Source: JADLGL01 sp050184415
Lineage (GTDB): Bacteria > Pseudomonadota > Alphaproteobacteria > Rhizobiales > Kaistiaceae
Assembly (NCBI GenBank): GCA_050184415.1
Contig: JBFXAJ010000003.1
Span: 62,001 to 126,000, forward strand
Reading direction: 5' to 3'
DNA length: 64,000 bases
Part shown: positions 9,358 to 19,108 of the stretch, piece by piece
Position numbering within the stretch: position 1 is the first letter of the stretch
Layout of the letters: each line of letters begins with the position of its first letter
The notes under the pieces: model-generated
Databases searched by the model: none
What the model was told of the DNA's origin: nothing
Seen by the model: only the letters and a program-made list of their open reading frames with translations
Program-made: the position numbers and the translations under genes

Positions 9358-10227
9358 ATGACCATGACCACGCCAATCGCCTACCGGAAGATGAACGGAA
9401 CGGGGAACGAGATCCTCGTCGTCGACCTCAGGGGTCGGCAGGACGAGCTCGACCCCGAGGCGGTGCGCGCGATCGCCGCCGACCCCGCGACCACATTCGA
9501 CCAGCTGATGGCGATCAGGAGCCCGCAGCGTCCCGGGACCGACGCCAATGTGCTGATCTTCAATCGCGACGGTAGCCGCGCCGGCACCTGCGGCAACGGC
9601 GCGCGCTGCGTGGCGGCGGTGCTGATGGAGGAGACGGGGCGCGATGCGACCTCGTTCGACGTCAATGCCGGTCCCGTCGAGGCGAAGCGGCTGCCCGGAT
9701 CGGATCGGATTGCGGTCGACATGGGAATGCCCCGCTTCCGCTGGGACGAGGTTCCGATCGCGCGGCCGGTGGAAAACACCAGCGCCGTCGACGCGGACTT
9801 CACGGTCGCGGGCGCGCCAGCGCTGTCGCGCCCGAGCGTGCTCTCGATGGGCAACCCGCACGTCGTCTTCTTCGTCGATGACGCCGATGCTTATGACCTT
9901 GCGACAATTGGCCCGGCGATCGAGAACCACCCGCTGTTTCCGGACCGCGTGAACGTCTCGATCGCCGAAGTGACCGGGCCCGACCGCATCAAGCTGCGCG
10001 TCTGGGAGCGCGGGGCGGGCGCGACGCTCGCCTGCGGCTCGGCGGCCTGCGCGACGGCGGTCGCGGCAGCGCGCACCGGGCGCACCGGGCGAAAGGTGCT
10101 TCTCACCGTTCCAGGCGGCGAGCTCGAGGTGGAGTGGCGCGAAGCGGATGGCCACGTCATCCTGAGCGGCCCATGGGAGCTCGAATCCGTGGGCGAATTG
10201 CGCCTGCCGCTGACGGAAGCCGCCTAG
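9358..10227 (+). CDS. dapF: Diaminopimelate epimerase
   Basis: 289 aa. DapF interconverts LL- and meso-diaminopimelate for lysine and peptidoglycan synthesis in the cytoplasm. Both catalytic cysteines are in their signatures: Cys78 in GTCGNGARC and Cys226 in ACGSAACATAV. The N-terminus (YRKMNGTGNEILVVD) and the MGNPHVVFFVDD stretch are also typical. ATG 9358 and ATG 9364 are both possible, two codons apart. The frame also extends upstream to 8800, but that part is antisense to the acetyltransferase and has no family similarity. The last bases overlap the converging M23 peptidase gene by four. Confidence 0.96.
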   Translation: MTMTTPIAYRKMNGTGNEILVVDLRGRQDELDPEAVRAIAADPATTFDQLMAIRSPQRPGTDANVLIFNRDGSRAGTCGNGARCVAAVLMEETGRDATSFDVNAGPVEAKRLPGSDRIAVDMGMPRFRWDEVPIARPVENTSAVDADFTVAGAPALSRPSVLSMGNPHVVFFVDDADAYDLATIGPAIENHPLFPDRVNVSIAEVTGPDRIKLRVWERGAGATLACGSAACATAVAAARTGRTGRKVLLTVPGGELEVEWREADGHVILSGPWELESVGELRLPLTEAA

Positions 10228-11222
10228 CCCGGCGCGACCAGCTGGCCCTGCTCCGGCTCGCCGCGCGCGACCGGCTCGCCATCCGCGACGTAGTTCTGGA
10301 ACATGGCCGGCAGGCCTTCCCCGGTCGCGAGATCCGGCGTCGTCTGCAGGTGGACGTGGAGATGCGGCTCGGAGGTGTTGCCGCTGTTGCCGCAGCGCCC
10401 GAGAACGTCGCCCGGGCCGACGACGTCACCCGGCGCGACTGCGACGCTCCCCGACTGCAGGTGGGCGAGGAACGCGAACTCGCCATTGCCGAGGTCGAGG
10501 ACCACGTGGTTGCCGGTGGGATTGGCGACGTCGGTCTGCCCGATCGGATTGTCGGCGAAGCTGTCGACAGCGGCGACCACCGTCCCCGCGGCGGGCGCCA
10601 GGATCGGCTGGTCCCAGCAGAAATAGCTCTCGAGCCGTGCCGGGTCGCCGGCGTAGGTCACGCCGTCGCGAACGACCAGGAGATCAGTCGCGAAGCGCTG
10701 CGCCCGGTCCGCCGCGTGATAGTTCCGCTCCAGCGTCCGCCCGCCCCAATAGACGAACCATTCTCCGTCAAAGGGCAGCCGAAGGTCCGCCTGCGTCTGG
10801 TAGTCCAGGAACCGGCTTTCGGCCAAGGTCGGCAGCGGCTGGACGAGGAAGGTGGCGACGCCGCCGCCGGCGTCGAGGCCGATCTGGATCAGGATCGGCG
10901 GCGTGACCGCGCTCCACCGCGACGTCCTGTTGTAGACCGTCACACCATCCGCGACGGACGCCAGCTCCTCGCCGATGAATTCGGTCTCGGTGCCGAAGTC
11001 GCGGGCGACTGCGTCGCGAAAGGCCGCGAGATCCGCCGGTCCCGTGCCAACTGCAGCCCGCATGGCCGGCGTCATCGCGTCCCACACGAGGTCCGTGTCG
11101 CCGGCCACGAAGGCTTCCGCAAGGGTCCGCCCGCGTTCCAGCGCATCGGTCTGCGCGATCGCGCGGACGGCGGACGCCAGCACGATCGCAAGGGAAAGAG
11201 CGAGCCTCGAAGGTCTCATCAT
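10224..11222 (-). CDS. Secreted M23 family (LytM-like) metallopeptidase
   Basis: 332 aa with an N-terminal signal peptide (MRPSRLALSLAIVLASAVRA, cleavage near AIAQ). Residues 25-180 or so are a domain with no obvious family. The C-terminal part is an M23 peptidase: GNHVVLDLGNGEFAFLAHLQ (zinc His in the AHL-type motif), GDVLGRCGNSGNTSEPHLHV with the second zinc-binding HLH triad. It probably cleaves peptidoglycan crosslinks, or acts as a regulator, in the periplasm. The frame of an upstream Met-Met start offers two adjacent starts. It overlaps dapF tail to tail. Confidence 0.88.
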   Translation of the reverse strand: MMRPSRLALSLAIVLASAVRAIAQTDALERGRTLAEAFVAGDTDLVWDAMTPAMRAAVGTGPADLAAFRDAVARDFGTETEFIGEELASVADGVTVYNRTSRWSAVTPPILIQIGLDAGGGVATFLVQPLPTLAESRFLDYQTQADLRLPFDGEWFVYWGGRTLERNYHAADRAQRFATDLLVVRDGVTYAGDPARLESYFCWDQPILAPAAGTVVAAVDSFADNPIGQTDVANPTGNHVVLDLGNGEFAFLAHLQSGSVAVAPGDVVGPGDVLGRCGNSGNTSEPHLHVHLQTTPDLATGEGLPAMFQNYVADGEPVARGEPEQGQLVAPG

Positions 11223-11288
11223 CGCGCATCGTCCGCCGTTGGCCCCGCCGGCCCAACGAGCCGAACCGCGACGGGTTCCGGTGCGGCC

Positions 11289-11942
11289 TCAGTAGCGGAT
11301 CGTGAAACCGAGGCTCGGCGCGTTGTGCCCGTCGGGCACGTTGCCGAACACGCCGAGGGCGCCCGAGCGATGGTGCAGGCGATAGAACCCCTCAAGGAAT
11401 GGCAGCGATTCCCAGAGATAGGCGAGATGGGTGCCGAGATAGATCAGGCGGCTGATGTCGCCATTGGGAACGGCCGCCTCGCGATAGACCTCGACGCCGA
11501 TCGCGTTGGTGATGTTGGAGAGGCCGAGCACCATCTGCGGGCTCATCGTGAAGCCGCCGATCAGCCGCGCGCCGAAGCTGACGGTAATTCCGGTCCAGGT
11601 TTCGACCGAGAAGTCGGCGCCGAAGCGGAGCGCCATCCCGCTCTCCTGCCCGACGCGGAGGCCCCAGCTCGTGGTCAGGAGGTCCTTGCCGGTGATGATG
11701 GCGATGACGAAGTTCGGCTCGTAGCCGACATTGTTGTAGCTGAAGGAGCGTGCCCAGAAGCTGGTGGTGAACACGCCGGCCATGACCGAGAGTGTATTCC
11801 GGCCACGCTCCGGCGCCGGATCATAGGCACCGTCGGCCCCGGGTGGGGCCGCGGCCCGAGCGGCAGGCGCCTCCTGCGCCCGGCCCGGGGCGGCCATCAG
11901 CGAAACCAGCAGAATGACGGCCAATCCGCTGCGAAAGCCCAC
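11289..11942 (-). CDS. Outer-membrane beta-barrel protein, possibly lipid A deacylase (PagL/acyloxyacyl hydrolase)-like
   Basis: 217 aa. I place the start at GTG 11942, after an AAGGGGCGG-like site, which exposes a signal peptide (VGFRSGLAVILLVSLMAAPG, then RAQ). The mature part alternates hydrophobic and polar residues, with many aromatic residues, and ends in aromatic Arg-Tyr, as outer-membrane barrels do. The stretch FYRLHHRSGALGVFG contains a His-x-Ser pair, reminiscent of the catalytic His and Ser of PagL-type lipid A deacylases, followed by an Asn/Gly-rich turn. The family is only suggested by this motif. The gene is divergent from mtaB, with about 150 bases for promoters between them. 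Confidence 0.6.
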   Translation of the reverse strand: MGFRSGLAVILLVSLMAAPGRAQEAPAARAAAPPGADGAYDPAPERGRNTLSVMAGVFTTSFWARSFSYNNVGYEPNFVIAIITGKDLLTTSWGLRVGQESGMALRFGADFSVETWTGITVSFGARLIGGFTMSPQMVLGLSNITNAIGVEVYREAAVPNGDISRLIYLGTHLAYLWESLPFLEGFYRLHHRSGALGVFGNVPDGHNAPSLGFTIRY

Positions 11943-12093
11943 GACCCGCCCCTTGAATGGCGCTTCTCTGTGGCTGGGGCGGCGAGCGGCTGTCAAGCTG
12001 CAGCGCCGCAGGTCTGTCCAGCACCCCGGCAGGCGTTTGGAAATGAAGGATGGCCGGACTATGTAGGGCACGGTTCTTCCGCTGCGGACACGT

Positions 12094-13335
12094 ATGATCG
12101 AGACGCTCACCTTCGGCTGCCGGCTCAACGCGCTCGAATCGGAAGCAATGCGTGCGCGTGCGGCCAAGGCCGCTTCCGGCGACATACTCCTCGTCAATAC
12201 ATGCGCTGTGACGGCCGAAGCGGTTCGCCAGGCGCGGCAGGCGATCCGCCGCGCCAAGCGCGAGCGCCCCGACCGGATGGTGATCGTTTCGGGCTGCGCG
12301 GCGCAGATCGAACCTGCCGCATTCGCGGCCATGCCCGAGGTCGACCGCGTCCTCGGCAACGCCGAGAAGATGGCGGCAGCAAGCTATTCCGGCGCCGGCC
12401 GGATCGTCGTCGGCGACGTCGGCCTCTCCGGCCGCGCGGGCGATCCCCTCGTCTCCGGCATCGAGGGCCGGACGCGCGGCTTCCTCATGGTGCAGAATGG
12501 CTGCGACCATCGCTGCACCTTCTGCACCATCCCCTACGGCCGGGGTCCGTCGCGCTCGGTCCCGGTCCCGGAGATCGTCGCGGGCGCGGAAAGGCTGCTC
12601 GAGGCCGGCCATGCCGAGATCGTCCTGACCGGCGTCGACCTCACCTCCTATGGCGCCGACCTCCCGGAGCGGCCGACGCTCGGCATGCTGGCGCGGGCGA
12701 TCCTCGCCGCCCTGCCTGACCTGCCGCGCCTTCGCCTCTCATCGATCGATGCCGCCGAGATCGACCCCGCGCTCGTCGCGGCGATCGCGGACGAGGAGCG
12801 GCTGATGCCGCAGCTCCATCTGTCGCTGCAGTCGGGCGACGACCTCATCCTGAAGCGGATGAAGCGCCGGCACGCGCGGGCGGACGCGGTGAGGCTGACC
12901 GAGGAACTCAGGCGCGTCCGGCCCGACATGGCGTTCGGCGCCGACCTCATCGTCGGATTCCCCACCGAGACCGAGGAGGCGTTCCGCAACTCGGTCGCGC
13001 TGGTGGACGACTGCGGCCTCAGCCAGCTCCACGTCTTTCCGTTCTCGGCCCGGCCGGGCACGCCGGCGGCGCGCATGCCGCAGCTCGGCGGCGACGTCGT
13101 GCGCGAGCGTGCGGCGCGCCTGCGGGCCGAGGGCGACCGTGCGCGGCAGCGCCATCTCCAATCCGAAGTGGGGCGCCGGCGGCGCCTCCTCGTCGAGCGC
13201 GGCGGCATCGGGCGTACGGAGCATTTCGTCCCGGTGCGGCTCGAAGGCGCCACGCCGGGTACGCTGGTCGACGCCACCATCGCGGCCTTCGACGGCGTCG
13301 ACCTCCGCGCCGGTCCGTGGCGGGAGGCAGCCTGA
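12094..13335 (+). CDS. mtaB: tRNA (N6-threonylcarbamoyladenosine-37-C2)-methylthiotransferase
   Basis: 413 aa. MtaB is a radical-SAM enzyme that adds a methylthio group to t6A37 in ANN-decoding tRNAs. The N-terminal UPF0004 domain supplies three cysteines for the auxiliary cluster (Cys9 in FGCRLN, Cys37 in VNTCAVT, Cys68 in SGCAAQ). The radical-SAM motif CDHRCTFC is at 137-144, followed by IPYGRGPSRS. The middle TIM-barrel part has HLSLQSGDD and GADLIVGFPTE; a TRAM-like tail follows. The stop codon overlaps the ftsY start (TGATG), so translation is likely coupled. The same order of dapF, mtaB and ftsY is common in Hyphomicrobiales. Confidence 0.94.
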   Translation: MIETLTFGCRLNALESEAMRARAAKAASGDILLVNTCAVTAEAVRQARQAIRRAKRERPDRMVIVSGCAAQIEPAAFAAMPEVDRVLGNAEKMAAASYSGAGRIVVGDVGLSGRAGDPLVSGIEGRTRGFLMVQNGCDHRCTFCTIPYGRGPSRSVPVPEIVAGAERLLEAGHAEIVLTGVDLTSYGADLPERPTLGMLARAILAALPDLPRLRLSSIDAAEIDPALVAAIADEERLMPQLHLSLQSGDDLILKRMKRRHARADAVRLTEELRRVRPDMAFGADLIVGFPTETEEAFRNSVALVDDCGLSQLHVFPFSARPGTPAARMPQLGGDVVRERAARLRAEGDRARQRHLQSEVGRRRRLLVERGGIGRTEHFVPVRLEGATPGTLVDATIAAFDGVDLRAGPWREAA

Positions 13336-14465
13336 TGGGCGGCGTATTCCGCCGCCTCTTCGGCGGCGACAAGGGCAAGGCCGAGGCCGAACGCGCCGAG
13401 GATGAGGCACGGGAGGAGGACGATTTCCGCGGCGTGGAAGCGCTGCCGCCCGACGAAGTCGCGCCCGAAGCGCTGCTCGTCGATGAGGAGCTGCCGCCGC
13501 TGGAACCGGAGCCGATCGAGGAACCGTCGGAGGACCCGGAGCCGGAGCGCGGGGGCTGGTTCCGCCGCCTGACCCGCGGGCTCACCCGCTCGTCGAGCGC
13601 GCTGTCGGGCTCGATCTCGTCGATCTTCACCAAGCGGAAGCTCGACGCCGAGACGCTCGAGGAGTTCGAGGAGGCGCTGATCCGCGCCGATCTCGGCATC
13701 GACGTCGCCGCTTCGATCACCAGGACGCTCGGCCGCGAACGCTACGGCAAGGAGCTGTCCGACGAGGCCGTGAAGGAGATCCTTGCCGCGGAAGTGGAGA
13801 AGGCGCTTGCGCCCGTCGCCAAGCCGCTGATGCTGTCCGGCGCCGGCAAGCCCGACGTCATCCTCGTCGTCGGCGTCAACGGCACCGGCAAGACGACGAC
13901 GATCGGCAAGCTGGCCGCGAAGCTGTCGCGCGAAGGCAGGAAGGTGATGCTCGCCGCCGGCGACACGTTCCGCGCCGCGGCGATCGACCAGCTGAAGATC
14001 TGGGCGCAGCGCACCGGCTCTTCCATCATCGCCCGCGAAGCGGGAGCAGACGCCGCCGGCCTCGCCTTCGATGCGTTGAGGCAGGCCAGGGAGACCGGCG
14101 TCGACGTCCTCATCATCGACACCGCGGGCCGGCTGCAGAACCGCACCGAGCTGATGGCCGAACTCGAGAAGGTGATCCGCGTCCTCAGAAAGCAAGACCC
14201 GGCGACGCCGCATCACACGCTCCTTACTCTCGACGCAACCACCGGCCAGAATGCGCTCTCGCAGGTGGAGATCTTCCAGAAGACCGCAGGCGTGACCGGC
14301 CTCGTGATGACCAAGCTCGACGGCACCGCGCGCGGCGGCATCCTCGTTGCCCTCGCCTCGAAATTCGGGCTTCCGGTCCATTTCATCGGCGTCGGCGAAG
14401 GCATCGACGACCTCGAACCGTTCGCCGCGCAAGACTTCGCGAGGGCCATTGCCGGCCTGTCGTGA
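13335..14465 (+). CDS. ftsY: Signal recognition particle receptor FtsY
   Basis: 376 aa. FtsY is the GTPase receptor that delivers SRP-bound ribosomes to the SecYEG translocon at the inner membrane. Residues 10-80 or so are a strongly acidic A region (many Glu/Asp/Pro), then the N domain, then the G domain with GVNGTGKTTTIGKLA (G1), AAGDTFRAAAIDQL (SRP-type insertion box), DTAGR (G3) and TKLDGTARGG (G4). The C-terminus is GEGIDDLEPFAAQDFARAI. I chose ATG 13335, which overlaps the mtaB stop codon; an upstream Met in the same frame lies inside mtaB. The gene is followed 17 bases later by the ispZ-type gene. Confidence 0.97.
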   Translation: MGGVFRRLFGGDKGKAEAERAEDEAREEDDFRGVEALPPDEVAPEALLVDEELPPLEPEPIEEPSEDPEPERGGWFRRLTRGLTRSSSALSGSISSIFTKRKLDAETLEEFEEALIRADLGIDVAASITRTLGRERYGKELSDEAVKEILAAEVEKALAPVAKPLMLSGAGKPDVILVVGVNGTGKTTTIGKLAAKLSREGRKVMLAAGDTFRAAAIDQLKIWAQRTGSSIIAREAGADAAGLAFDALRQARETGVDVLIIDTAGRLQNRTELMAELEKVIRVLRKQDPATPHHTLLTLDATTGQNALSQVEIFQKTAGVTGLVMTKLDGTARGGILVALASKFGLPVHFIGVGEGIDDLEPFAAQDFARAIAGLS

Positions 14466-14482
14466 TTGAAGGAAACTGACGC

Positions 14483-15160
14483 ATGGTCGAATTCGAAGCC
14501 CCGCCAAACACCCGGGAACGCGACCGGACGACCCAGCCGAACCCGCTCCTGAAGCTCGCGCTCGAGCTCGGGCCGCTCGGCGTCTTCTTCTTCGCCAACG
14601 CCCGCGGCGCCTGGCTCGCGGAGCAGTTCCCGTTCCTCGCCAGCCTCGGCGACCCGGCGAACCCGGACAGCCAGGGCATCTTCATCGCGACCGCGCTCTT
14701 CATCGTGGCGACGCTGATCTCGCTCGCGATCTCGCTGATCGTCACGCGGCGGCTGCCGATAATGCCGTTCGTCACCGGCATCGTCGTCCTCGTCTTCGGC
14801 GGCCTCACGCTCGCCCTTCAGAACGACACCTTCATCAAGATGAAGCCGACGATCACCAACGGCCTCTTCGCGGCGGTCCTCCTCGGCGGCCTCGCCTTCG
14901 GCAAGTCGCTGATGGGCTACGTCTTCGATTCGGTCTTCCAGCTCACCGACGAAGGCTGGCGCAAGCTGACGCTGCGCTGGGGCCTCTTCTTCGTCGCGCT
15001 CGCCATCCTCAACGAGATCGTCTGGCGGAGCTTCTCGACCGACTTCTGGGTCAGCTTCAAGGTCTTCGGCATCATGCCGCTGACGCTCCTCTTCACCTTC
15101 TCCCAGGTGCCGCTGATCATGCGCGAGCAGATCCAGCCGGCCGCCAAACCCGGCGAGTAG
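14483..15160 (+). CDS. ispZ: Septation protein A / inner membrane-spanning protein YciB family
   Basis: 225 aa integral membrane protein with about five hydrophobic segments. The family landmarks are ELGPLGVFFFANAR in the first third, the paired RRLPIMPFVTGIVVLVFGGL and TLALQNDTFIKMKPTI in the middle, then RWGLFFVALAILNEIVWR and KVFGIMPLTLLFTFSQVP near the end. YciB/IspZ proteins influence septation and envelope integrity; the exact role is debated. It has the normal family length and ends an apparent mtaB-ftsY-ispZ unit. An N-terminal polar extension of about 20 residues precedes the first conserved block. Confidence 0.92.
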   Translation: MVEFEAPPNTRERDRTTQPNPLLKLALELGPLGVFFFANARGAWLAEQFPFLASLGDPANPDSQGIFIATALFIVATLISLAISLIVTRRLPIMPFVTGIVVLVFGGLTLALQNDTFIKMKPTITNGLFAAVLLGGLAFGKSLMGYVFDSVFQLTDEGWRKLTLRWGLFFVALAILNEIVWRSFSTDFWVSFKVFGIMPLTLLFTFSQVPLIMREQIQPAAKPGE

Positions 15161-15259
15161 GCGCGGGCCGAGGGTGGGGCGAAATGGCCGGCGGCGGCCC
15201 TTGTGCGCCGGCTCAGCCGCAATATATGGTCCGCCGCCTGAGGCCACGGCGTCCGGTTC

Positions 15260-15830
<571 letters not shown>

Positions 15831-17069
15831 ATGAACCTACGTCAGTTTGGAAGACTCCCGGGACGACGTCCCGCAATCCTGTTCGGAGCGCTCCTGCTCT
15901 TCGGCGCCCTCGGGGCCCAGCCGGCCGCGGCGCAGGCGCCGATCGTGGTGTGCACGATCGACGACCTCTCCGGCGATTTCTCGATCATGTCGACGCCGAA
16001 GACCTACGGCTACCAGCTCGCCGTCGAGGAGATCAACGCCGCCGGCGGAGTCATGCTGGCCGACGGGCCGCATCCGATCCAGCTCATCACCTATGACGGA
16101 CAGTCCGACATCGCGCGCTACCAGCAGCTCTCCCAGCGCTGCATCTTCGAGGACGAAGCGGCGGTGGTGATGGCCGGCTATACCGGCGCCGAGCGCGAAG
16201 CGGCCAGGGCGGAGGTCGTCCGCAACGAGGTCATCTACTGGCACAACAATCAGGGCGAGGGCGGCATTGCCGACCGCTACTCGTTCTTCTCCGGCCCGAC
16301 GCCGGAGCAGCAGGTGCTGCCGTCGATCCAGTACATGATCGAAACCTTCGGCCCGAACATGATCTTCATCGGCGCCGACTACAATTTCTGCCGTGCCATC
16401 GGCCAGTGGGTGCGGCGCCAGGGCAAGTCGGGCCTCGGCATCGAGGCACAACGAGCAGCCGTCGCTCGGTTTGCCGAGGCCGAAGAGCTGGAGCGGGTCG
16501 CCGAGTTCACGGAGGTCGAGACGGGCAAAGGGTCCGACGACCTTGACCGACGGCCGCAGCTGGCCGCGGCGCTGGCAAAGGCGAAGCAGCTGAAATGCCC
16601 GGTGGTCGTGGCGAAGCTCGACCGACTGTCCCGAGACGTTGCCTTCATTGCCACCTGATGGCGCAGAGAGTCCCCATTCGTCGTTGCGGAGCTGGGCGTC
16701 GATGCGGACCCTTTCATGCTTCACCTTTACGCCGCGCTGGCCGAAAAGGAGCGGCGACTGATCTCACAACGGACGACCGCAGCACTTGCAGCGAAGAAGG
16801 CCCAGGGCGTCGCGCTCGGCAACCGGACCAACATCAGCGAAGCAGGCGAGGAGGGCCGGCGAGCAGCTCGAGATCGAGCCGCCGCGTTCGCTGCCAACGT
16901 CATGCCGATCGTCTCGTCGATCCAGGCGACCGGCATTACCACACTCGCTGGCATCGCCGAGGCCTTGAACGGACGCAGTGTCCGAACTGCGCGAGGCGGA
17001 AGGCGGTACGTGTCGACGGTGATGAACCTGCTGAAGCGGCGGGATCAGGCTTTGTTAGAGGGGAAGTAG
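15831..17069 (+). pseudogene. Chimeric pseudogene: truncated amide/urea-binding protein fused to a serine recombinase
   Basis: Residues 1-196 are a periplasmic binding protein of the UrtA/AmiC type: a signal peptide (ILFGALLLFGALGAQPAAAQ), then VEEINAAGGVM, VIYWHNNQGEGGIADRYSFF and FIGADYNFC. At about 16419 the frame passes directly into a resolvase-type recombinase (QGKSGLGIEAQRAAVARF, then CPVVVAKLDRLSRDVAF). That part lacks its first 14 or so residues, including the catalytic serine (usually YYRVSTxxQG). A UGA stop at 16656 is followed by about seven residues that make sense only in another frame (LMAQRVP); then the original frame resumes (PFVVAELG, MLHLYAALAEKERRL) and ends at 17069. Two compensating indels explain this. 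Neither half can be functional as it stands. Confidence 0.85.
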
Positions 17070-17255
17070 GCCGCGCGGAGCAGAGACGCTCTCGCTGATC
17101 CTGCGTCCTCCTTGCCCCGGCGGACACAATTCATCAGTCGGCCTCAGCCCCACCTTTTGAACCTAGTACAGCCGGCCTCCTCTATCAGCACATTTGACCA
17201 ATCAAACTCGCCCATGTACGTTCGACTAAGACTTCCTTCTTTGGCGAGGCCGTTC

Positions 17256-19043
17256 ATGCCGAAGTTCGGGTCCCATATCATCTTCGTGGAGATGGCGCGA
17301 GAACGTCGTCCGGAGCTCTTTGTCGCCGCGCATGAGAACGCTCTGCGGCTGGGATGCATTGGTCCCGACACGACCCTGTTTCTGTTCGATCCGGCGACCT
17401 CTAATCCGGACCTCAGGAAGGGGATTAACACGGCGCTTGAAGTTCTTACGACAATTCAATCGATATCCGAAAAGATCGATGCGATCACCGAGCCCTTCGA
17501 CGGGCCCGTTGAAGATCTTCTTAACTGGGTAACCGGCGGTTTGAGCAGTGATTTAGGCTATCTCATAAACACGAGCCTAGACGCTTTGTTCTCCGTAATG
17601 AAGTTGGGAATAGTCAACGCCGTCGGGTCAATAAATGTGAAGAACCCAGTGTACGAGCATTTAGGCGAATTGCCTGCCGCTTTCATCACCAATTCAGTTC
17701 ATTTGAACCAGTTTTGGACCTTCTTTTCGGCGGACAACGTTGGGTTTCCCTTTCGCATGTTCGGGCACCCATTCACCGACGATTCGCCATTCAGGCAGCC
17801 GCTACCTCCTGGCGACTATTCCGAATGGTGGTGGATGGACATGCTTCACTACCGGCGGACCGGCCAATTCGCGAGCGCACTTATCGCGAATGCAAATGGT
17901 CCCGTGCAGACCTCGTTTGCGGCTGGATATATGACCCACGTCGCCGGAGACGTGTGCGGTCACCCGTTCATCAATACCTTGGTTGGCGGCCCCTTCCGCA
18001 ACCATGTCCACAGGCACCTGGTTGTCGAAACTCTCGCCGACACTTGGCTGTGGGCCGATCAGGGCCGCGGCGACATTCTTGAATCCCGTCTTGATCGCCT
18101 TATACAACTTGAGGCCTCCGAAGCCCGCCAAGTCGCCGATTTGGTGGTCGCGACCATGCGCCAAGTGTATCCTACGGCCATGGCCCCGAAGCTCCTTGGT
18201 GGTCAATATCCAACGCCGGACGAATTCCTGTCTGCTTACCGCCTGATGCAGCAATATTTGCGGCTTTCGACCGCGGAGGTCGTCAAGAGACCGACACCGC
18301 CGCCTGATACTCCTTTGGAGTTGATCGAGGAGTTGCGTGATCTGTTGGGCAACAATGTGCCCAGCTTGCCGCCCAGCCCCGGCGATGACTTCCTCGCCTT
18401 TGTCTTGGCGCTGTTGGAGTGGTTCGCTAAGGGGCTGACGTTGCTGGTGATGCTTCTGACTCTTCCAGCCGCGGCAATCATCAGGATCGCGACGCTTGCT
18501 CCTCGCTGGTTGATCTACTTCCTCAATCTTGGAGTCTACCACATCGTGAGCGCGACCCGAACGATGTTGTGCCTCACCGGGTGGGGATACGCCGGAAAGG
18601 ACGACTTCGAGAATTTCGGGTTCCTGGAGGATTGGGTAACGACTCCCCCAGTGGTGTTGGGCTCTTATCCAGCCATCAACGTCCCCAATCCCAAGCCCCC
18701 ATTCTATTGGCTAACCCAGCCGGGGCCCGCGGGGCTGAATGCCCCCGTTGAAGATGCCCCTACCTACCCCATGGCCCCCTGGGAGGAGGGGCTCAAACCA
18801 TCGTGGATGGTTGATCCGACCAATGTCATGGATCCCGGCGCATTGTCGTTCTTCACAGCACCAAACCCAGGTCGTACCCGGGCTCTCGAGGCACAGCAAC
18901 GCCGGCTGGGCAACCCCGTAGACTTCAGCATCGCCCTTTTGTCCGGGGTTATTCCCGTGCCTGACTTAGACCTCGATGGGGACCGCGGCTACGGCTACCG
19001 GGGTTGGGAAGTCCTTCCACCGAACGAACGGTACGACGAGTAA
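17256..19043 (+). CDS. Zinc-dependent phospholipase C-like protein with a membrane segment
   Basis: 595 aa from ATG 17256, giving the start MPKFGSHIIFVEMARER, which resembles the usual beginning of bacterial zinc-dependent phospholipase C-family proteins; an in-frame ATG at 17112 would add 48 unconvincing residues. Likely zinc ligands: DMLHYRR (Asp-x-x-His), GYMTHVAGDVCGHP (His-x-x-x-Asp-x-x-x-His) and NHVHRHLVVE. A hydrophobic stretch lies near residues 405-465 (LLEWFAKGLTLLVMLLTLP and following), so the protein may be membrane-anchored. The C-terminal 120 residues are proline-rich. No signal peptide is seen. Codon use is less GC-biased than in the core genes. Lipid or nucleic-acid phosphoester hydrolysis is inferred only from the fold-level motif. 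Confidence 0.65.
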   Translation: MPKFGSHIIFVEMARERRPELFVAAHENALRLGCIGPDTTLFLFDPATSNPDLRKGINTALEVLTTIQSISEKIDAITEPFDGPVEDLLNWVTGGLSSDLGYLINTSLDALFSVMKLGIVNAVGSINVKNPVYEHLGELPAAFITNSVHLNQFWTFFSADNVGFPFRMFGHPFTDDSPFRQPLPPGDYSEWWWMDMLHYRRTGQFASALIANANGPVQTSFAAGYMTHVAGDVCGHPFINTLVGGPFRNHVHRHLVVETLADTWLWADQGRGDILESRLDRLIQLEASEARQVADLVVATMRQVYPTAMAPKLLGGQYPTPDEFLSAYRLMQQYLRLSTAEVVKRPTPPPDTPLELIEELRDLLGNNVPSLPPSPGDDFLAFVLALLEWFAKGLTLLVMLLTLPAAAIIRIATLAPRWLIYFLNLGVYHIVSATRTMLCLTGWGYAGKDDFENFGFLEDWVTTPPVVLGSYPAINVPNPKPPFYWLTQPGPAGLNAPVEDAPTYPMAPWEEGLKPSWMVDPTNVMDPGALSFFTAPNPGRTRALEAQQRRLGNPVDFSIALLSGVIPVPDLDLDGDRGYGYRGWEVLPPNERYDE

Positions 19044-19108
19044 CAGGTCGACCTGGAATCTACATTGCTTTGAGCGGCACGCGCGCAGCTGAGCAACGGA
19101 GGCCGGAG

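Noticed and set aside
10134..12719. Plus-strand 861-aa open frame across the M23 and outer-membrane genes and the first half of mtaB
   Set aside because: It is antisense to two genes with clear signal peptides and out of frame with mtaB; its sequence is dominated by Arg/Ala/Gly/Pro with no domain.
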